Below, in pieces: positions 30,735-38,780 of a stretch of DNA of 50,325 nt (position 1 is its first letter; the number at the start of each line of letters is the position of its first letter). The position numbers and the translations under genes are program-made. The DNA is from Woeseiaceae bacterium (GTDB lineage Bacteria; Pseudomonadota; Gammaproteobacteria; Steroidobacterales; Woeseiaceae), in contig JASJBB010000012.1 in assembly GCA_030066735.1 (NCBI GenBank), forward strand, positions 1 to 50,325. Reading direction: 5' to 3'. The notes under the pieces are model-generated. The model was not told where the DNA came from. It made no database searches and saw nothing but the letters and a program-made list of their open reading frames with translations.

Positions 30735-30740
30735 TATTTC

Positions 30741-32951
30741 CTACCGGAGATTCGCGGAGTAGCCAAGAATACCACGTTCCAACATTTTGTCAGCTGCGGT
30801 ACCGACGCTCGACAGTCCTTTCAATACCAATTGCAGACCGATCGAGGAATCCCGAGTTCCGTCGCGCGTCGAAATATGCCGGCGCGAAACGAGCCGCACT
30901 CCCCAGCAACAGCTCTCGTACTCGACGCCGAAAAATTCTTCAAGCGCTTCTTCTTCGCGGAACGAGTACTTGTAACGGCCGACGAAATTCCATTGCTCGG
31001 CGATCGGCCACGACCACGAAACGTCACCCTGCTCGAGCGAATCCCTGCGGAAACGGTACGAGACGTTGAAGACCTTGTTGTCTGCGGGCCGGTACTGCAG
31101 CCTGGCCTGCGACCGTGTCGTGCCGCGGTCCTTCTCACCCCACTGGTGGCCGACGTCGAAGTTCAGGTTTCTCGAAAGCCCGAAACGAACCTCGGCGATA
31201 TAGTCCGACGATTCGTCGAGGAACTGCGGCTCGTCGGGCAACGTGACGTCGCTGTCGCTGAAGTAGCGTGTCTGGCCGATCGTTGCCGTGACCAGTTCAC
31301 GACCCGAACCCGTGTCCAGGATGCGCGACGTCATGCCGATGCTGACCTGGTCAGTGTCGGCAATGCGGTCGATGCCCAGGTACCGGTTGGTCCGATACAG
31401 CGACACGAGATTGAGGTCTGGCGTGATCGTGTCGAAGACAGGCAGGTCGTCCTGGTCGCGCGTGGGCACATGCACGTAGAGCATGCGCGGCTCCAATGTC
31501 ATGACGCGGTTCGAAGACTTGCCGTTGAAGTTGCGTTCCAGTATCAGCCCGACGTCGAGACTGCCGATTGGCACCGTGCGGGTCGGCGCAGAGTTCTGGC
31601 CCGGGTCGGTGTTGTCGAGGTCGTAACGCGTGTGATCCAGCGTGACGGCCGGCGTGAAGAACCAGCCAGGACTCCGCGAAACAGGCAGCGCGATACTCGG
31701 CGCAACATTGAGGCGCCAGCCCGTGACGCCAGCGTCGCGATCGAAATTGACAAGTTCGCCGTCGAGCCGGACTTCGGCGCCGAGCCAGCCATCGGGCCAG
31801 TAGCCGCTGACCAGCAGCTGCGGCACCCGCTGATAGGGTTCGTCAACAGGCTGGATAGCTTCGTCGATCGTCTGGAAGTCCTGGACCTGACCGTAAAGCG
31901 ACCAGGTGTCGTTGTGGTAATCGAAGCTCAGGCGGCGGTCGAGGTGCGTGATACTCGAGACACTGAGGCTGCCACCGAGATCTTCGAAGTACTGGTTATC
32001 GGATACCTCCTGGAATTGCAGGAGATTGCGCCAGCCGTTCTCGAACAGCGAGCGATGCTGAACGCGCACCATCGAACGCGAATCGTTGAACTTGTTATCG
32101 CTGCCGAGGTATTCGCCGTAGATGTCGCCGTTCATCGTGTCGGTGAGGTACCGGAACCGGGACCCGAGCTGCCAGCCGCGGTCGGTCAGCAGCACCGGCG
32201 TGAACGTGGCGTCGTAGTTTGGCGCGATATTCCAGTAGACCGGCACGCGGATTTCGTTACCGCTGCGGCTGCTCGAGCCGACCTCGGGTGTCAGCATGCC
32301 GCTCTTTCGCGCATCGCTGATCGGGAACGAAAGGTATGGCGAATACAGGATAGGTACGCCCTTGAAGCGCAGGCTGACGCCTTTCGCGGTGCCGACGCCT
32401 TCGCGCGTATCGAGGTCAATATCGCGTGCGCGAATCACCCAGTCTTTGGAGTCTGGCGGGCAGGTCGTGTAACTGACGCCGTCGAGTTCGAGACGCCCGG
32501 CCTGGTTGACCTCGACTGCGTCGGCCGCACCGCGGCCGTTGTTCTCGAACAGCAGGAAACTGGCGCTGTCGAAACGTATGCGGCCCAATCCGTACGAGAA
32601 CTCGGCCCATTCGGAACTGACCTGCGTGTTCGGGTCCTCGAAACGAACGTCGCCTTCGAGCAGCAGCGACTGATCGACCGGTTCGTACGTTGCTGTCTCC
32701 GCGCCGGCGAGCCTGTTGCCCTGGCGCAGAAGTACACCGCCGGTCATGGTGGCGGTGGGCTGCTCGCCGAGTTGCGCTTCCAGTTGGCCGACCTCGAAGA
32801 CGATGGCCTCGGGATCGTCGAGATTGATGGTCGTCAACGCATCATTGACGTCGATCGGCGCCCGTGGCGCGTAACAGGCCTCGGGCTCTGCGGCGTACGC
32901 GAAGGGCGTGACAAGCAGAGCACCGGCGATGATCAGGCGAGTCGAAAACAA
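30741..32951 (-). CDS. lptD: LPS-assembly outer-membrane protein LptD (probable TTG start)
   Basis: 736 residues from the proposed start. LptD forms the outer-membrane barrel that, with LptE, inserts lipopolysaccharide into the outer leaflet. The N-terminal jellyroll region (LDDPEAIVFEVGQLEAQLG ... LLLEGDVRFEDPNTQVSSEWA) precedes the barrel. Cysteines match the known disulfide pattern: one just after the signal peptide (EACYAP), one in TTCPPDSKDW and the adjacent pair in ESCCWG near the C-terminus. The frame has no ATG at its head. TTG 32951 gives a compact signal peptide (MFSTRLIIAG...); GTG 33044 would add 31 residues and overlap amgK. Confidence 0.9.
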   Translation of the reverse strand: MFSTRLIIAGALLVTPFAYAAEPEACYAPRAPIDVNDALTTINLDDPEAIVFEVGQLEAQLGEQPTATMTGGVLLRQGNRLAGAETATYEPVDQSLLLEGDVRFEDPNTQVSSEWAEFSYGLGRIRFDSASFLLFENNGRGAADAVEVNQAGRLELDGVSYTTCPPDSKDWVIRARDIDLDTREGVGTAKGVSLRFKGVPILYSPYLSFPISDARKSGMLTPEVGSSSRSGNEIRVPVYWNIAPNYDATFTPVLLTDRGWQLGSRFRYLTDTMNGDIYGEYLGSDNKFNDSRSMVRVQHRSLFENGWRNLLQFQEVSDNQYFEDLGGSLSVSSITHLDRRLSFDYHNDTWSLYGQVQDFQTIDEAIQPVDEPYQRVPQLLVSGYWPDGWLGAEVRLDGELVNFDRDAGVTGWRLNVAPSIALPVSRSPGWFFTPAVTLDHTRYDLDNTDPGQNSAPTRTVPIGSLDVGLILERNFNGKSSNRVMTLEPRMLYVHVPTRDQDDLPVFDTITPDLNLVSLYRTNRYLGIDRIADTDQVSIGMTSRILDTGSGRELVTATIGQTRYFSDSDVTLPDEPQFLDESSDYIAEVRFGLSRNLNFDVGHQWGEKDRGTTRSQARLQYRPADNKVFNVSYRFRRDSLEQGDVSWSWPIAEQWNFVGRYKYSFREEEALEEFFGVEYESCCWGVRLVSRRHISTRDGTRDSSIGLQLVLKGLSSVGTAADKMLERGILGYSANLR

Positions 32952-33037
32952 AATGCTTGTCGGGTTACAGGGGTGTGTTACCTTCGCATAGATTTGTTGG
33001 TGCTTCAACGCGTTACGGAGTTTCGAGATCGACACCA

Positions 33038-34047
33038 ATGGCACTGGAAACGACCAGCGACTGGCGGGACTGACGCGCTGGGTACGGAGCCTCGAGGGGC
33101 TCGAGAAAGCCGACCCTCAATCGGCATCCGGCGACGCCAGCTTCCGCCGCTACTTTCGCGTGCACTCCGACAAGGCCAGCTATATCGTGATGGATGCACC
33201 GCCGGCGCAGGAAGACAGCCGCCCGTTCATCCAGGTTGCCGGTTATCTCGAGTCCATGCAGCTGCGCGCGCCGCGCGTGCTCGAGGCAGACCTCGACGAG
33301 GGTTACCTGCTGCTGACCGACCTCGGCAGCACCCAGTACCTGGAATTGCTCGAGGAAGACCCGGCAGCCGCCGACGTGCTCTATGAAAGCGCCATGCGTG
33401 CCTTGCTGATCATCCAGAATCGCGGCGAGGCGTTTCAGGCGCACTTGCCGCCTTACGATGCCGGCCGACTGCACTTCGAAATGTCGCTGTTCCATGACTG
33501 GCTGTGTGAGAAACACCTCGCGATTACTTTCAGCGACGACGACGAGCAGCAATGGCGAGCGCTGTGTGACCTACTCGTCGCGAACGCCGTCGAGCAACCG
33601 CAGACCTTCGTGCATCGCGATTTCCATTCGCGCAACCTGATGGTGATCCACGACGGCCCCGGCATCCTCGATTTCCAGGACGCGATGGAAGGACCGATGA
33701 CCTACGACCTCGTCTCGCTGCTCAAGGACTGCTACGTGAAGATGTCGCTGGAGAAGGTGACCGAGCTGGCCGCCGGCTTTGCGCATGACGCACGCCAGCT
33801 CGGGATTCACGACGTCGGCGACGAACAATACCTGCGCAGTTTCGACCTGACCGGCGTGCAGCGTCACCTGAAGGCGGCCGGCATCTTCGCCCGTCTTAAT
33901 CATCGCGACGGCAAACCCGGTTACCTCGCGGATGTACCCAGGACGCTGAGCTACATTGTCGATCTCGCGCCGCGTTACGGGCAGCTTGGCTGGCTGGTCG
34001 ATTTCATCAATGCGCGCGTCCTGCCCGGACTGGATTCGCCCGGGTGA
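33038..34047 (+). CDS. amgK: Anomeric sugar kinase AmgK (start probably disrupted)
   Basis: Aminoglycoside-phosphotransferase-fold kinase that phosphorylates the anomeric carbon of MurNAc and GlcNAc in peptidoglycan recycling. The kinase core shows DASFRRYFRV, the catalytic FVHRDFHSRNLM and the metal-binding ILDFQDAMEGP. The coding frame is open from 32992 but has no ATG, GTG or TTG until GTG 33160, which falls after the conserved N-terminus (NDQRLAGLTRWV...). An ATG at 33038 is one frame off. One extra A in the GGAAAC run at 33046-33051 would join it to the frame and yield MALENDQRL. Either a base is missing here or an unusual start such as ATC 33028 is used. murU overlaps its stop. Confidence 0.8.
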
Positions 34048-34694
34048 TCGCAATGATCCTTGCGGCCGGCCGCGGCGAACGCCTGCGGCCGCTCACGGAG
34101 GAAACGCCGAAGTCCCTGGTCGAGGTGCGCGGTGAGCCCTTGCTGGAAAGGCACCTGCACGCGCTGAGCGCGGCCGGCATCGAGCGTGTCGTGATCAACC
34201 TGGGCTGGCTCGGCGACAAGGTGATGGAGCGCATCGGTTCGGGTAGACGCTTCGGCCTTGGCATCACCTACAGCAACGAGGGCGACAATATTCTCGAGAC
34301 GGGTGGCGGCATTCACCGGGCACTGCCGATGCTGGGCAAAGATCCATTCCTGGTCGTTAACGCCGACATTTACACGGACATGGCATTCTCGAATATCGCG
34401 CTTGAAGAGAGCGACCTTGCTCACCTGGTGCTGGTGCCAACGCCGCCCGACAAGGACGCCGGCGATTTTTCGCTGTCCGGGGGCCGGGTCCGAAACGCAG
34501 GTGACGAGCTGCTCACGTTCAGCGGAGTGTCCGTCTACCGCCCCGAGTTCTTTGCCGGCTGCAGCGCGGGTCGTTTCTCCGTGGTGCCCCTGCTGCGCCG
34601 CGCCGCGGACGCCGACCGGATCGGCGGCAGCGTTTACGCCGGGCTATGGAGAGATGTCGGCACGCCCGCGAGACTGGCCGAGCTGAACGCCTGA
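34044..34694 (+). CDS. murU: N-acetylmuramate alpha-1-phosphate uridylyltransferase
   Basis: 216-residue nucleotidyltransferase converting MurNAc 1-phosphate to UDP-MurNAc, which bypasses the fosfomycin-sensitive MurA route during wall recycling. The signature MILAAGRGERLRPLTEETPKSLVEV binds the nucleotide; NADIY carries the metal-binding Asp, and GLWRDVGTPARL ends the domain. Start GTG 34044 overlaps the amgK stop (GTGA); ATG 34053 is an alternative. The amgK-murU pair divergent from lptD is also seen in pseudomonads. Its last 61 bases overlap the convergent lipB gene. Confidence 0.93.
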   Translation: MIAMILAAGRGERLRPLTEETPKSLVEVRGEPLLERHLHALSAAGIERVVINLGWLGDKVMERIGSGRRFGLGITYSNEGDNILETGGGIHRALPMLGKDPFLVVNADIYTDMAFSNIALEESDLAHLVLVPTPPDKDAGDFSLSGGRVRNAGDELLTFSGVSVYRPEFFAGCSAGRFSVVPLLRRAADADRIGGSVYAGLWRDVGTPARLAELNA

Positions 34695-35305
34695 TCGAGT
34701 TTGAGGTGCCGCAGCAGGTGCGGCAGCAGCTTGTTGCGCACGTCCGCAAGGTCGCTGTCAGCGCCCAGCCGCGCAAGGTCGGTCAGCTCCAGGCCCTTGA
34801 AACCGCAGGGATTGATGCGGGAAAACGGCTCGAGGTCGACGTCGACATTCAGCGCCATGCCGTGAAAACTCGCGCCGCGCCGGATGCGCAGACCCACGCT
34901 CGCGAGCTTCACGTCACTCACGTACACGCCGGGGGCGTCGCAGCGGCTGGCGGCTTCGATGCCATAGTCGGCGCACAGGTCGACGACGGATTGCTCGAGC
35001 CCGGTGACCAGGTCGCGTACGCCGAGTCCGGCGCGGCGCAGGTCGATGAGCGGGTAGATCATGAGCTGGCCCGGACCGTGGTAGGTCACCTGGCCGCCGC
35101 GGTCGATCTGGATGACCGGGATATCGCCCGGCGCCAGCAGGTGTTCCGGTTTGGTATTGAGGCCCAGCGTGAATACGCTCTCGTGCTCGCAGAACCACAG
35201 CTCGTCGAGCGTGGACTCGTCGCGCGAGTTGGTGAACTCCTGCATCGCGCGCCAGACAGGTTCGTAGACCTGCCTGCCGAGTTCGCGGACGACAAGCTGG
35301 CTCAT
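34634..35305 (-). CDS. lipB: Octanoyl-[ACP]:protein octanoyltransferase
   Basis: 223 residues. It transfers octanoyl from acyl carrier protein to lipoyl domains such as GcvH, encoded in this window. The catalytic pair is Lys133 (VSDVKLASVGLRIRRG) and Cys167 (INPCGFKGLE); the RGGQVTYHGPGQLMIYPLIDLR motif is complete. The C-terminal 20 residues are encoded in DNA shared with the convergent murU. It overlaps ybeD by four bases. lipA, the usual partner, is not adjacent. Confidence 0.96.
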   Translation of the reverse strand: MSQLVVRELGRQVYEPVWRAMQEFTNSRDESTLDELWFCEHESVFTLGLNTKPEHLLAPGDIPVIQIDRGGQVTYHGPGQLMIYPLIDLRRAGLGVRDLVTGLEQSVVDLCADYGIEAASRCDAPGVYVSDVKLASVGLRIRRGASFHGMALNVDVDLEPFSRINPCGFKGLELTDLARLGADSDLADVRNKLLPHLLRHLKLDQAFSSASLAGVPTSLHSPA

Positions 35306-35565
35306 AGCGCCATCAGCACATCGTCGTGCGACGACACGTCGCGGTAGATGTTGTCGAGCTGCTCCTGGCTCGTGGCGATGATCGTGATCGTGACAGAAAC
35401 GAAGTTACCCTTGCGGCTGATCGCGTCGCTGATGGCGCTGTCGTCGATCGGCCCGGCGTGCTTCTCGACGAGGGCCCGCACCGTGGCGCGAAACTCCGGG
35501 GTGTCCCGACCCATCATCTTGATCGGGAACGGCGTCGGAAACTTGATGACGGACTCTTCACTCAT
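35302..35565 (-). CDS. ybeD: YbeD family protein (DUF493/UPF0250)
   Basis: 87 residues, the family's normal size, with an ACT-like ferredoxin fold expected. Recognisable are the FPTPFPIKMMGRDTPEFRATV start and the C-terminal SRKGNFVSVTITIIATSQEQLDNIYRDVSSH. The ATG at 35565 is chosen because the upstream extension lies in the end of dacA and is not conserved-looking. It sits between dacA and lipB as in E. coli. Function unknown. Confidence 0.94.
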   Translation of the reverse strand: MSEESVIKFPTPFPIKMMGRDTPEFRATVRALVEKHAGPIDDSAISDAISRKGNFVSVTITIIATSQEQLDNIYRDVSSHDDVLMAL

Positions 35566-35569
35566 TGGC

Positions 35570-36706
35570 TTACTCGAACCAGAGACTGATTCCGTCAATC
35601 GTGCGTTGCCAGAACGAGCCGGTCGGATTGTCGTGCAGGGCGCGTAACGGCTCGCTGATGAGCGCCTCGCCATCGAGGCTGACAGTGAGTTCGGCCAGCG
35701 GCTGGCCCTCGGCGACCGGCGCCTCGATGACGGCTGGAATGCTGTGAACCGACTCCAGGGAATCGTACGCGCCGCGCCGTACCGTGATGTACAGGTCGTC
35801 GAGCACGCCGAGGGACGAAAACTCGTTGGCCGACTTCCAGATGCGCGCCGTCGCGATTTCTTCGCCGGCCTTGAACAGCAGGCGGGTCTCGAAGAAACGG
35901 AACGCGTAGTTGAGCAGTGCCTGGCTGCCGTCGATGCGCGCCTTCGCGCTCGAGGTGCCCAGCACGACAGAGATCACGCGCATGCCGTCGCGTTGCGCCG
36001 ACGAAACCAGGCAGTAACCGGCGGCATCCGTGTGGCCGGTCTTCATGCCGTCCACGGAGTCGTCACGCCACAGCAGGTTGTTGCGATTCGGCTGCCTGAT
36101 GTCGTTGAACGTGAATTCTTTTACCGAGTACCACTGGTAGTACTCGGGAAACTCGTTGATGATCGCGCGCGCCAGCGTCGCGAGGTCACGCGACGTCGAG
36201 TAGTGGCTGTCGTCCGGCAGGCCGGTCGAGTTGACGAAATTGCTGGACAGCATGCCGAGGGCATTGGCGTACTGGTTCATCATCTCGGCAAACACCGATT
36301 CGGTGCCGGCGACATACTCGGCGAGCGCGATGCTGGCATCGTTGCCGGACTGCACGATCATGCCCAGCAGGAGGTCCTCGACGGAGACCCGTTTGCCGAC
36401 CTCGATGAACATCCGCGAGCCTTCGGCGCGCCATGCTTTCTCGCTGACCGTGACCTCGTCGCTGAGCTGAATCTGGCCCTCCTGCAGCGTCTTGAACACC
36501 ACGTAGGCGGTCATGAGCTTCGTCAGGCTCGCCGGCGCCACGGCCTTGTCGGGCTCGAGCGACGCAATCTGGTGCCCGGTGCGGGCATCGACGACGAGGT
36601 AGCTGGTGGCGCCGATTATCGGCGGCGCGGGCAGGGGCCGCGTTTCGGCAGAAACGCCGGAAATAGCGAAGAACAGCGCGATGATCGCGACGAAACGGAC
36701 TTTCAT
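35570..36706 (-). CDS. dacA: D-alanyl-D-alanine carboxypeptidase (PBP5/6 family)
   Basis: 378 residues. A signal peptide ends near residue 20 (SGVSAE). The penicillin-binding triad is complete: Ser60-x-x-Lys63 (SLTK), Ser120-Gly-Asn122 and Lys222-Thr-Gly. The C-terminal domain (about 280-355) and the final amphipathic helix (GSFWQRTIDGISLWFE) fit membrane-surface attachment, as in PBP5. It trims the terminal D-Ala of peptidoglycan stem peptides. It heads the dacA-ybeD-lipB operon, with ybeD four bases downstream. Confidence 0.95.
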   Translation of the reverse strand: MKVRFVAIIALFFAISGVSAETRPLPAPPIIGATSYLVVDARTGHQIASLEPDKAVAPASLTKLMTAYVVFKTLQEGQIQLSDEVTVSEKAWRAEGSRMFIEVGKRVSVEDLLLGMIVQSGNDASIALAEYVAGTESVFAEMMNQYANALGMLSSNFVNSTGLPDDSHYSTSRDLATLARAIINEFPEYYQWYSVKEFTFNDIRQPNRNNLLWRDDSVDGMKTGHTDAAGYCLVSSAQRDGMRVISVVLGTSSAKARIDGSQALLNYAFRFFETRLLFKAGEEIATARIWKSANEFSSLGVLDDLYITVRRGAYDSLESVHSIPAVIEAPVAEGQPLAELTVSLDGEALISEPLRALHDNPTGSFWQRTIDGISLWFE

Positions 36707-36855
36707 GGACTCTCGGGGGTAAACAGCCAGGGCGCGTATTCTACCGGATGCTGCGGAATCTACCTACCCGGTTCAGGGATGTGAACCGCTGCACGTTTCG
36801 CGACCGCCTGAACGCCTATGATCACCGCACTTGGGCACCAATCACAGAGAAAGAC

Positions 36856-36942
36856 ATGGCAACTAGAATCGCAAGAACGGCGCTGACGGGCCTGACGGTG
36901 TTCGCCAGCCTGGCGCTGTTCGCATCCATCGTAATCGCCTGA
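36856..36942 (+). CDS. Possible 28-residue single-span membrane peptide
   Basis: A 28-codon frame in the 249-base gap between the divergent-looking dacA start and the rlpA end. It has a purine-rich site AGAGAAAG seven to eight bases before the ATG, a basic N-terminus (MATRIARTA) and a hydrophobic stretch (LTGLTVFASLALFASIVIA) that could span a membrane. It stands alone on the plus strand. The frame is open further upstream, but that part looks non-coding. I recognise no family. It may be a real small protein or chance. Confidence 0.35.
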   Translation: MATRIARTALTGLTVFASLALFASIVIA

Positions 36943-36955
36943 CGCCGGAAAACCA

Positions 36956-37801
36956 CTACTCGTTGATCAGGTAAGGGTCGGCGATGCCGAGATTCTCCAG
37001 TTCCTCGACGATGATGTCGTACTGGACGATGCCGCGGATGGGGCCGATGCGCACGCGGTATAGCGCCGGCGACACCGAGGTGTCCTCGACGACGTAAACC
37101 GTCGGTATATTCGCATCCTCCAGCGCGGCGCGGCGGCGATGCGCGTTGTCGCGGCTGCCGAATGCGCCAACCTGCAGGAAGATGTGATCTTCGTCGATGC
37201 GCTTCGGCGGCGGCGCAGCAGCCGCGGCTGGCGCCGGTTGCGGTGTCGCAGTCTTGCGGACCGGGCGGTCACCCGGCGGGTCGTCGAAGCTGATGGCCTC
37301 GACTTCGACGAGACTGGTACCCGAGGTGACCATGTCGAGCTTCATGGCAGCCGCGTACGAGAGATCGATGATGCGGTTGTGGACGAAGGGTCCGCGGTCG
37401 TTCACCTTGACGATAATGCTGCGGCCGTTGCTCAGGTTGCGGACCTTGACGTAGGTCGGCAGCGGCAGCGTCTTGTGCGCGGCCGTCATCTCGTACATGT
37501 CATAGGGTTCGCGGCTCGATGTCAGGTTGCCGTGGAACTTGGTCCCGTACCACGACGCGACGCCGCGTTCCTTGTAGCCGCTGCTCGTCGGCATCACCGT
37601 GTAGCGCTTGCCGAACACCTCGTATTCGGGGCCGTTGCCGTACTTGCTGCGGGGCAGCGGTCGCGGGACCGGGTCGTCCGGAAGATCGGGAATGCGCACA
37701 CTGCCGGATTTCGGGGCGCTGTCCCTGACGTCGCTGGAACCGCAGCCGGCGAGCGCCGCGGCGAGCAGGACAAGAATGAGAACAGCCGCGCTAGGACGCA
37801 T
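36956..37801 (-). CDS. rlpA: Septal ring lytic transglycosylase RlpA (lipoprotein)
   Basis: 281 residues. The lipobox AALAGCGS puts the lipidated cysteine at residue 20. The double-psi beta-barrel domain (about residues 80-170) has ASWYGTKFHG, the catalytic region YEMTAAHKTLPLPTYVKVRN and VNDRGPFVHNRIIDLSYAAA. A Pro/Ala-rich linker leads to a C-terminal SPOR domain (IFLQVGAFGSRDNAHRRRAAL) that binds denuded septal glycan. Start ATG 37801 is chosen because it directly precedes the signal sequence; it overlaps the mltB end by 11 bases. Confidence 0.94.
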   Translation of the reverse strand: MRPSAAVLILVLLAAALAGCGSSDVRDSAPKSGSVRIPDLPDDPVPRPLPRSKYGNGPEYEVFGKRYTVMPTSSGYKERGVASWYGTKFHGNLTSSREPYDMYEMTAAHKTLPLPTYVKVRNLSNGRSIIVKVNDRGPFVHNRIIDLSYAAAMKLDMVTSGTSLVEVEAISFDDPPGDRPVRKTATPQPAPAAAAAPPPKRIDEDHIFLQVGAFGSRDNAHRRRAALEDANIPTVYVVEDTSVSPALYRVRIGPIRGIVQYDIIVEELENLGIADPYLINE

Positions 37802-38780
37802 CGCCTCGAACGACAAGGGCGATTTCCTGGCCGAGCTGGTGGACAGCGAGGGCATACATCACGCTGCGGTTGTAGCGGGTGATGACAAAAAAGTTATGAA
37901 AGCCGACCCAGTGTTCGTCGCCGTCGTCACCCTCGAGTGTCAACAGTTGCGCGGCGGCCTCGTTGCCTTTCATGGTCGAGAACATGACGCCCATCTCGCT
38001 GAGGGAGCCAACGGTGTCCTCCGCCTTGAGAATGTTCTTCGGAAACGGGCCCGACCAGCGGCCGCCGATCGTCGCCTGCACGGTAACCTCTTCGCCCGTG
38101 CGCCAGCCGTGGGCATTGAAATAATTGGCGATGCTGCCGGCGACGTCCTTCCAGTTGTTCCAGATGTCGCGTTTGCCGTCACCGGTCGAGTCAACGGCAT
38201 AAGCGCGGAAACTCGACGGCATGAACTGCGGCCTGCCCATCGCCCCGGCGTAGGAACCGAAAGCGTCGACCGGGTCCATGCCTTCCTCGCGAACCAGCAG
38301 CAGGAACTGTTCGAGTTCGCGGCGGAAGAACTTCGATCTGGGCGGGTAATAGAACGCCAGCGTCGTTAGCGCGTCGAGCACGCGATAGCCGCCCGTAATA
38401 CGGCCGTAGTAGGTCTCGACACCGATGATGCCGACCAGGATCTCGATGGGAACACCGGTGCGCTGCTCGATGTCTTCGAGCTCCTCGCGATTGTCGCGCC
38501 AGAAACCGGCGCCGGCATTGATACGTTCCCGGGTGATGAAGATCGGCCGGTACTCGGCCCACGACAAGGTGCCTTCAGCCGGCCGGCTGATGGCGTCGAG
38601 GACCGACTGCTTCTTCTCCGCCTGACCGAGAATCTCGAGCAGGGTCTCGCGATCGTAGTCGTGTTGCTTGACCATCGAGTCGATGAACGACTCGACATCC
38701 GGACGCCCGAGGTCGACGGCGAGCGCCGGCGACGCGGACAACAGCAGGATTACGACGCCGGTGGCGAGGCGAAAAGTCAT
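37791..38780 (-). CDS. mltB: Lytic murein transglycosylase B
   Basis: 329 residues. The catalytic glutamate is Glu122 in GIIGVETYYGR; the AGAMGRPQFMPSSFRAYAVDSTGDGKRDIW segment includes the EF-hand-like and substrate groove residues of the MltB family. The N-terminal signal (SASPALA) has no lipobox cysteine, so unlike E. coli MltB this would be a soluble periplasmic form. It cleaves glycan strands to 1,6-anhydro-muropeptides that feed recycling routes such as AmgK-MurU. It lies directly after rodA, sharing one base. Confidence 0.94.
   Translation of the reverse strand: MTFRLATGVVILLLSASPALAVDLGRPDVESFIDSMVKQHDYDRETLLEILGQAEKKQSVLDAISRPAEGTLSWAEYRPIFITRERINAGAGFWRDNREELEDIEQRTGVPIEILVGIIGVETYYGRITGGYRVLDALTTLAFYYPPRSKFFRRELEQFLLLVREEGMDPVDAFGSYAGAMGRPQFMPSSFRAYAVDSTGDGKRDIWNNWKDVAGSIANYFNAHGWRTGEEVTVQATIGGRWSGPFPKNILKAEDTVGSLSEMGVMFSTMKGNEAAAQLLTLEGDDGDEHWVGFHNFFVITRYNRSVMYALAVHQLGQEIALVVRGDAS

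Noticed and set aside
30831..33386. 851-codon open frame on the plus strand opposite lptD
   Set aside because: It lies antisense to a clear lptD and runs on into amgK, its residue composition is rich in Arg, Val and Glu as expected of a GC-rich shadow frame, and no domain is recognisable.
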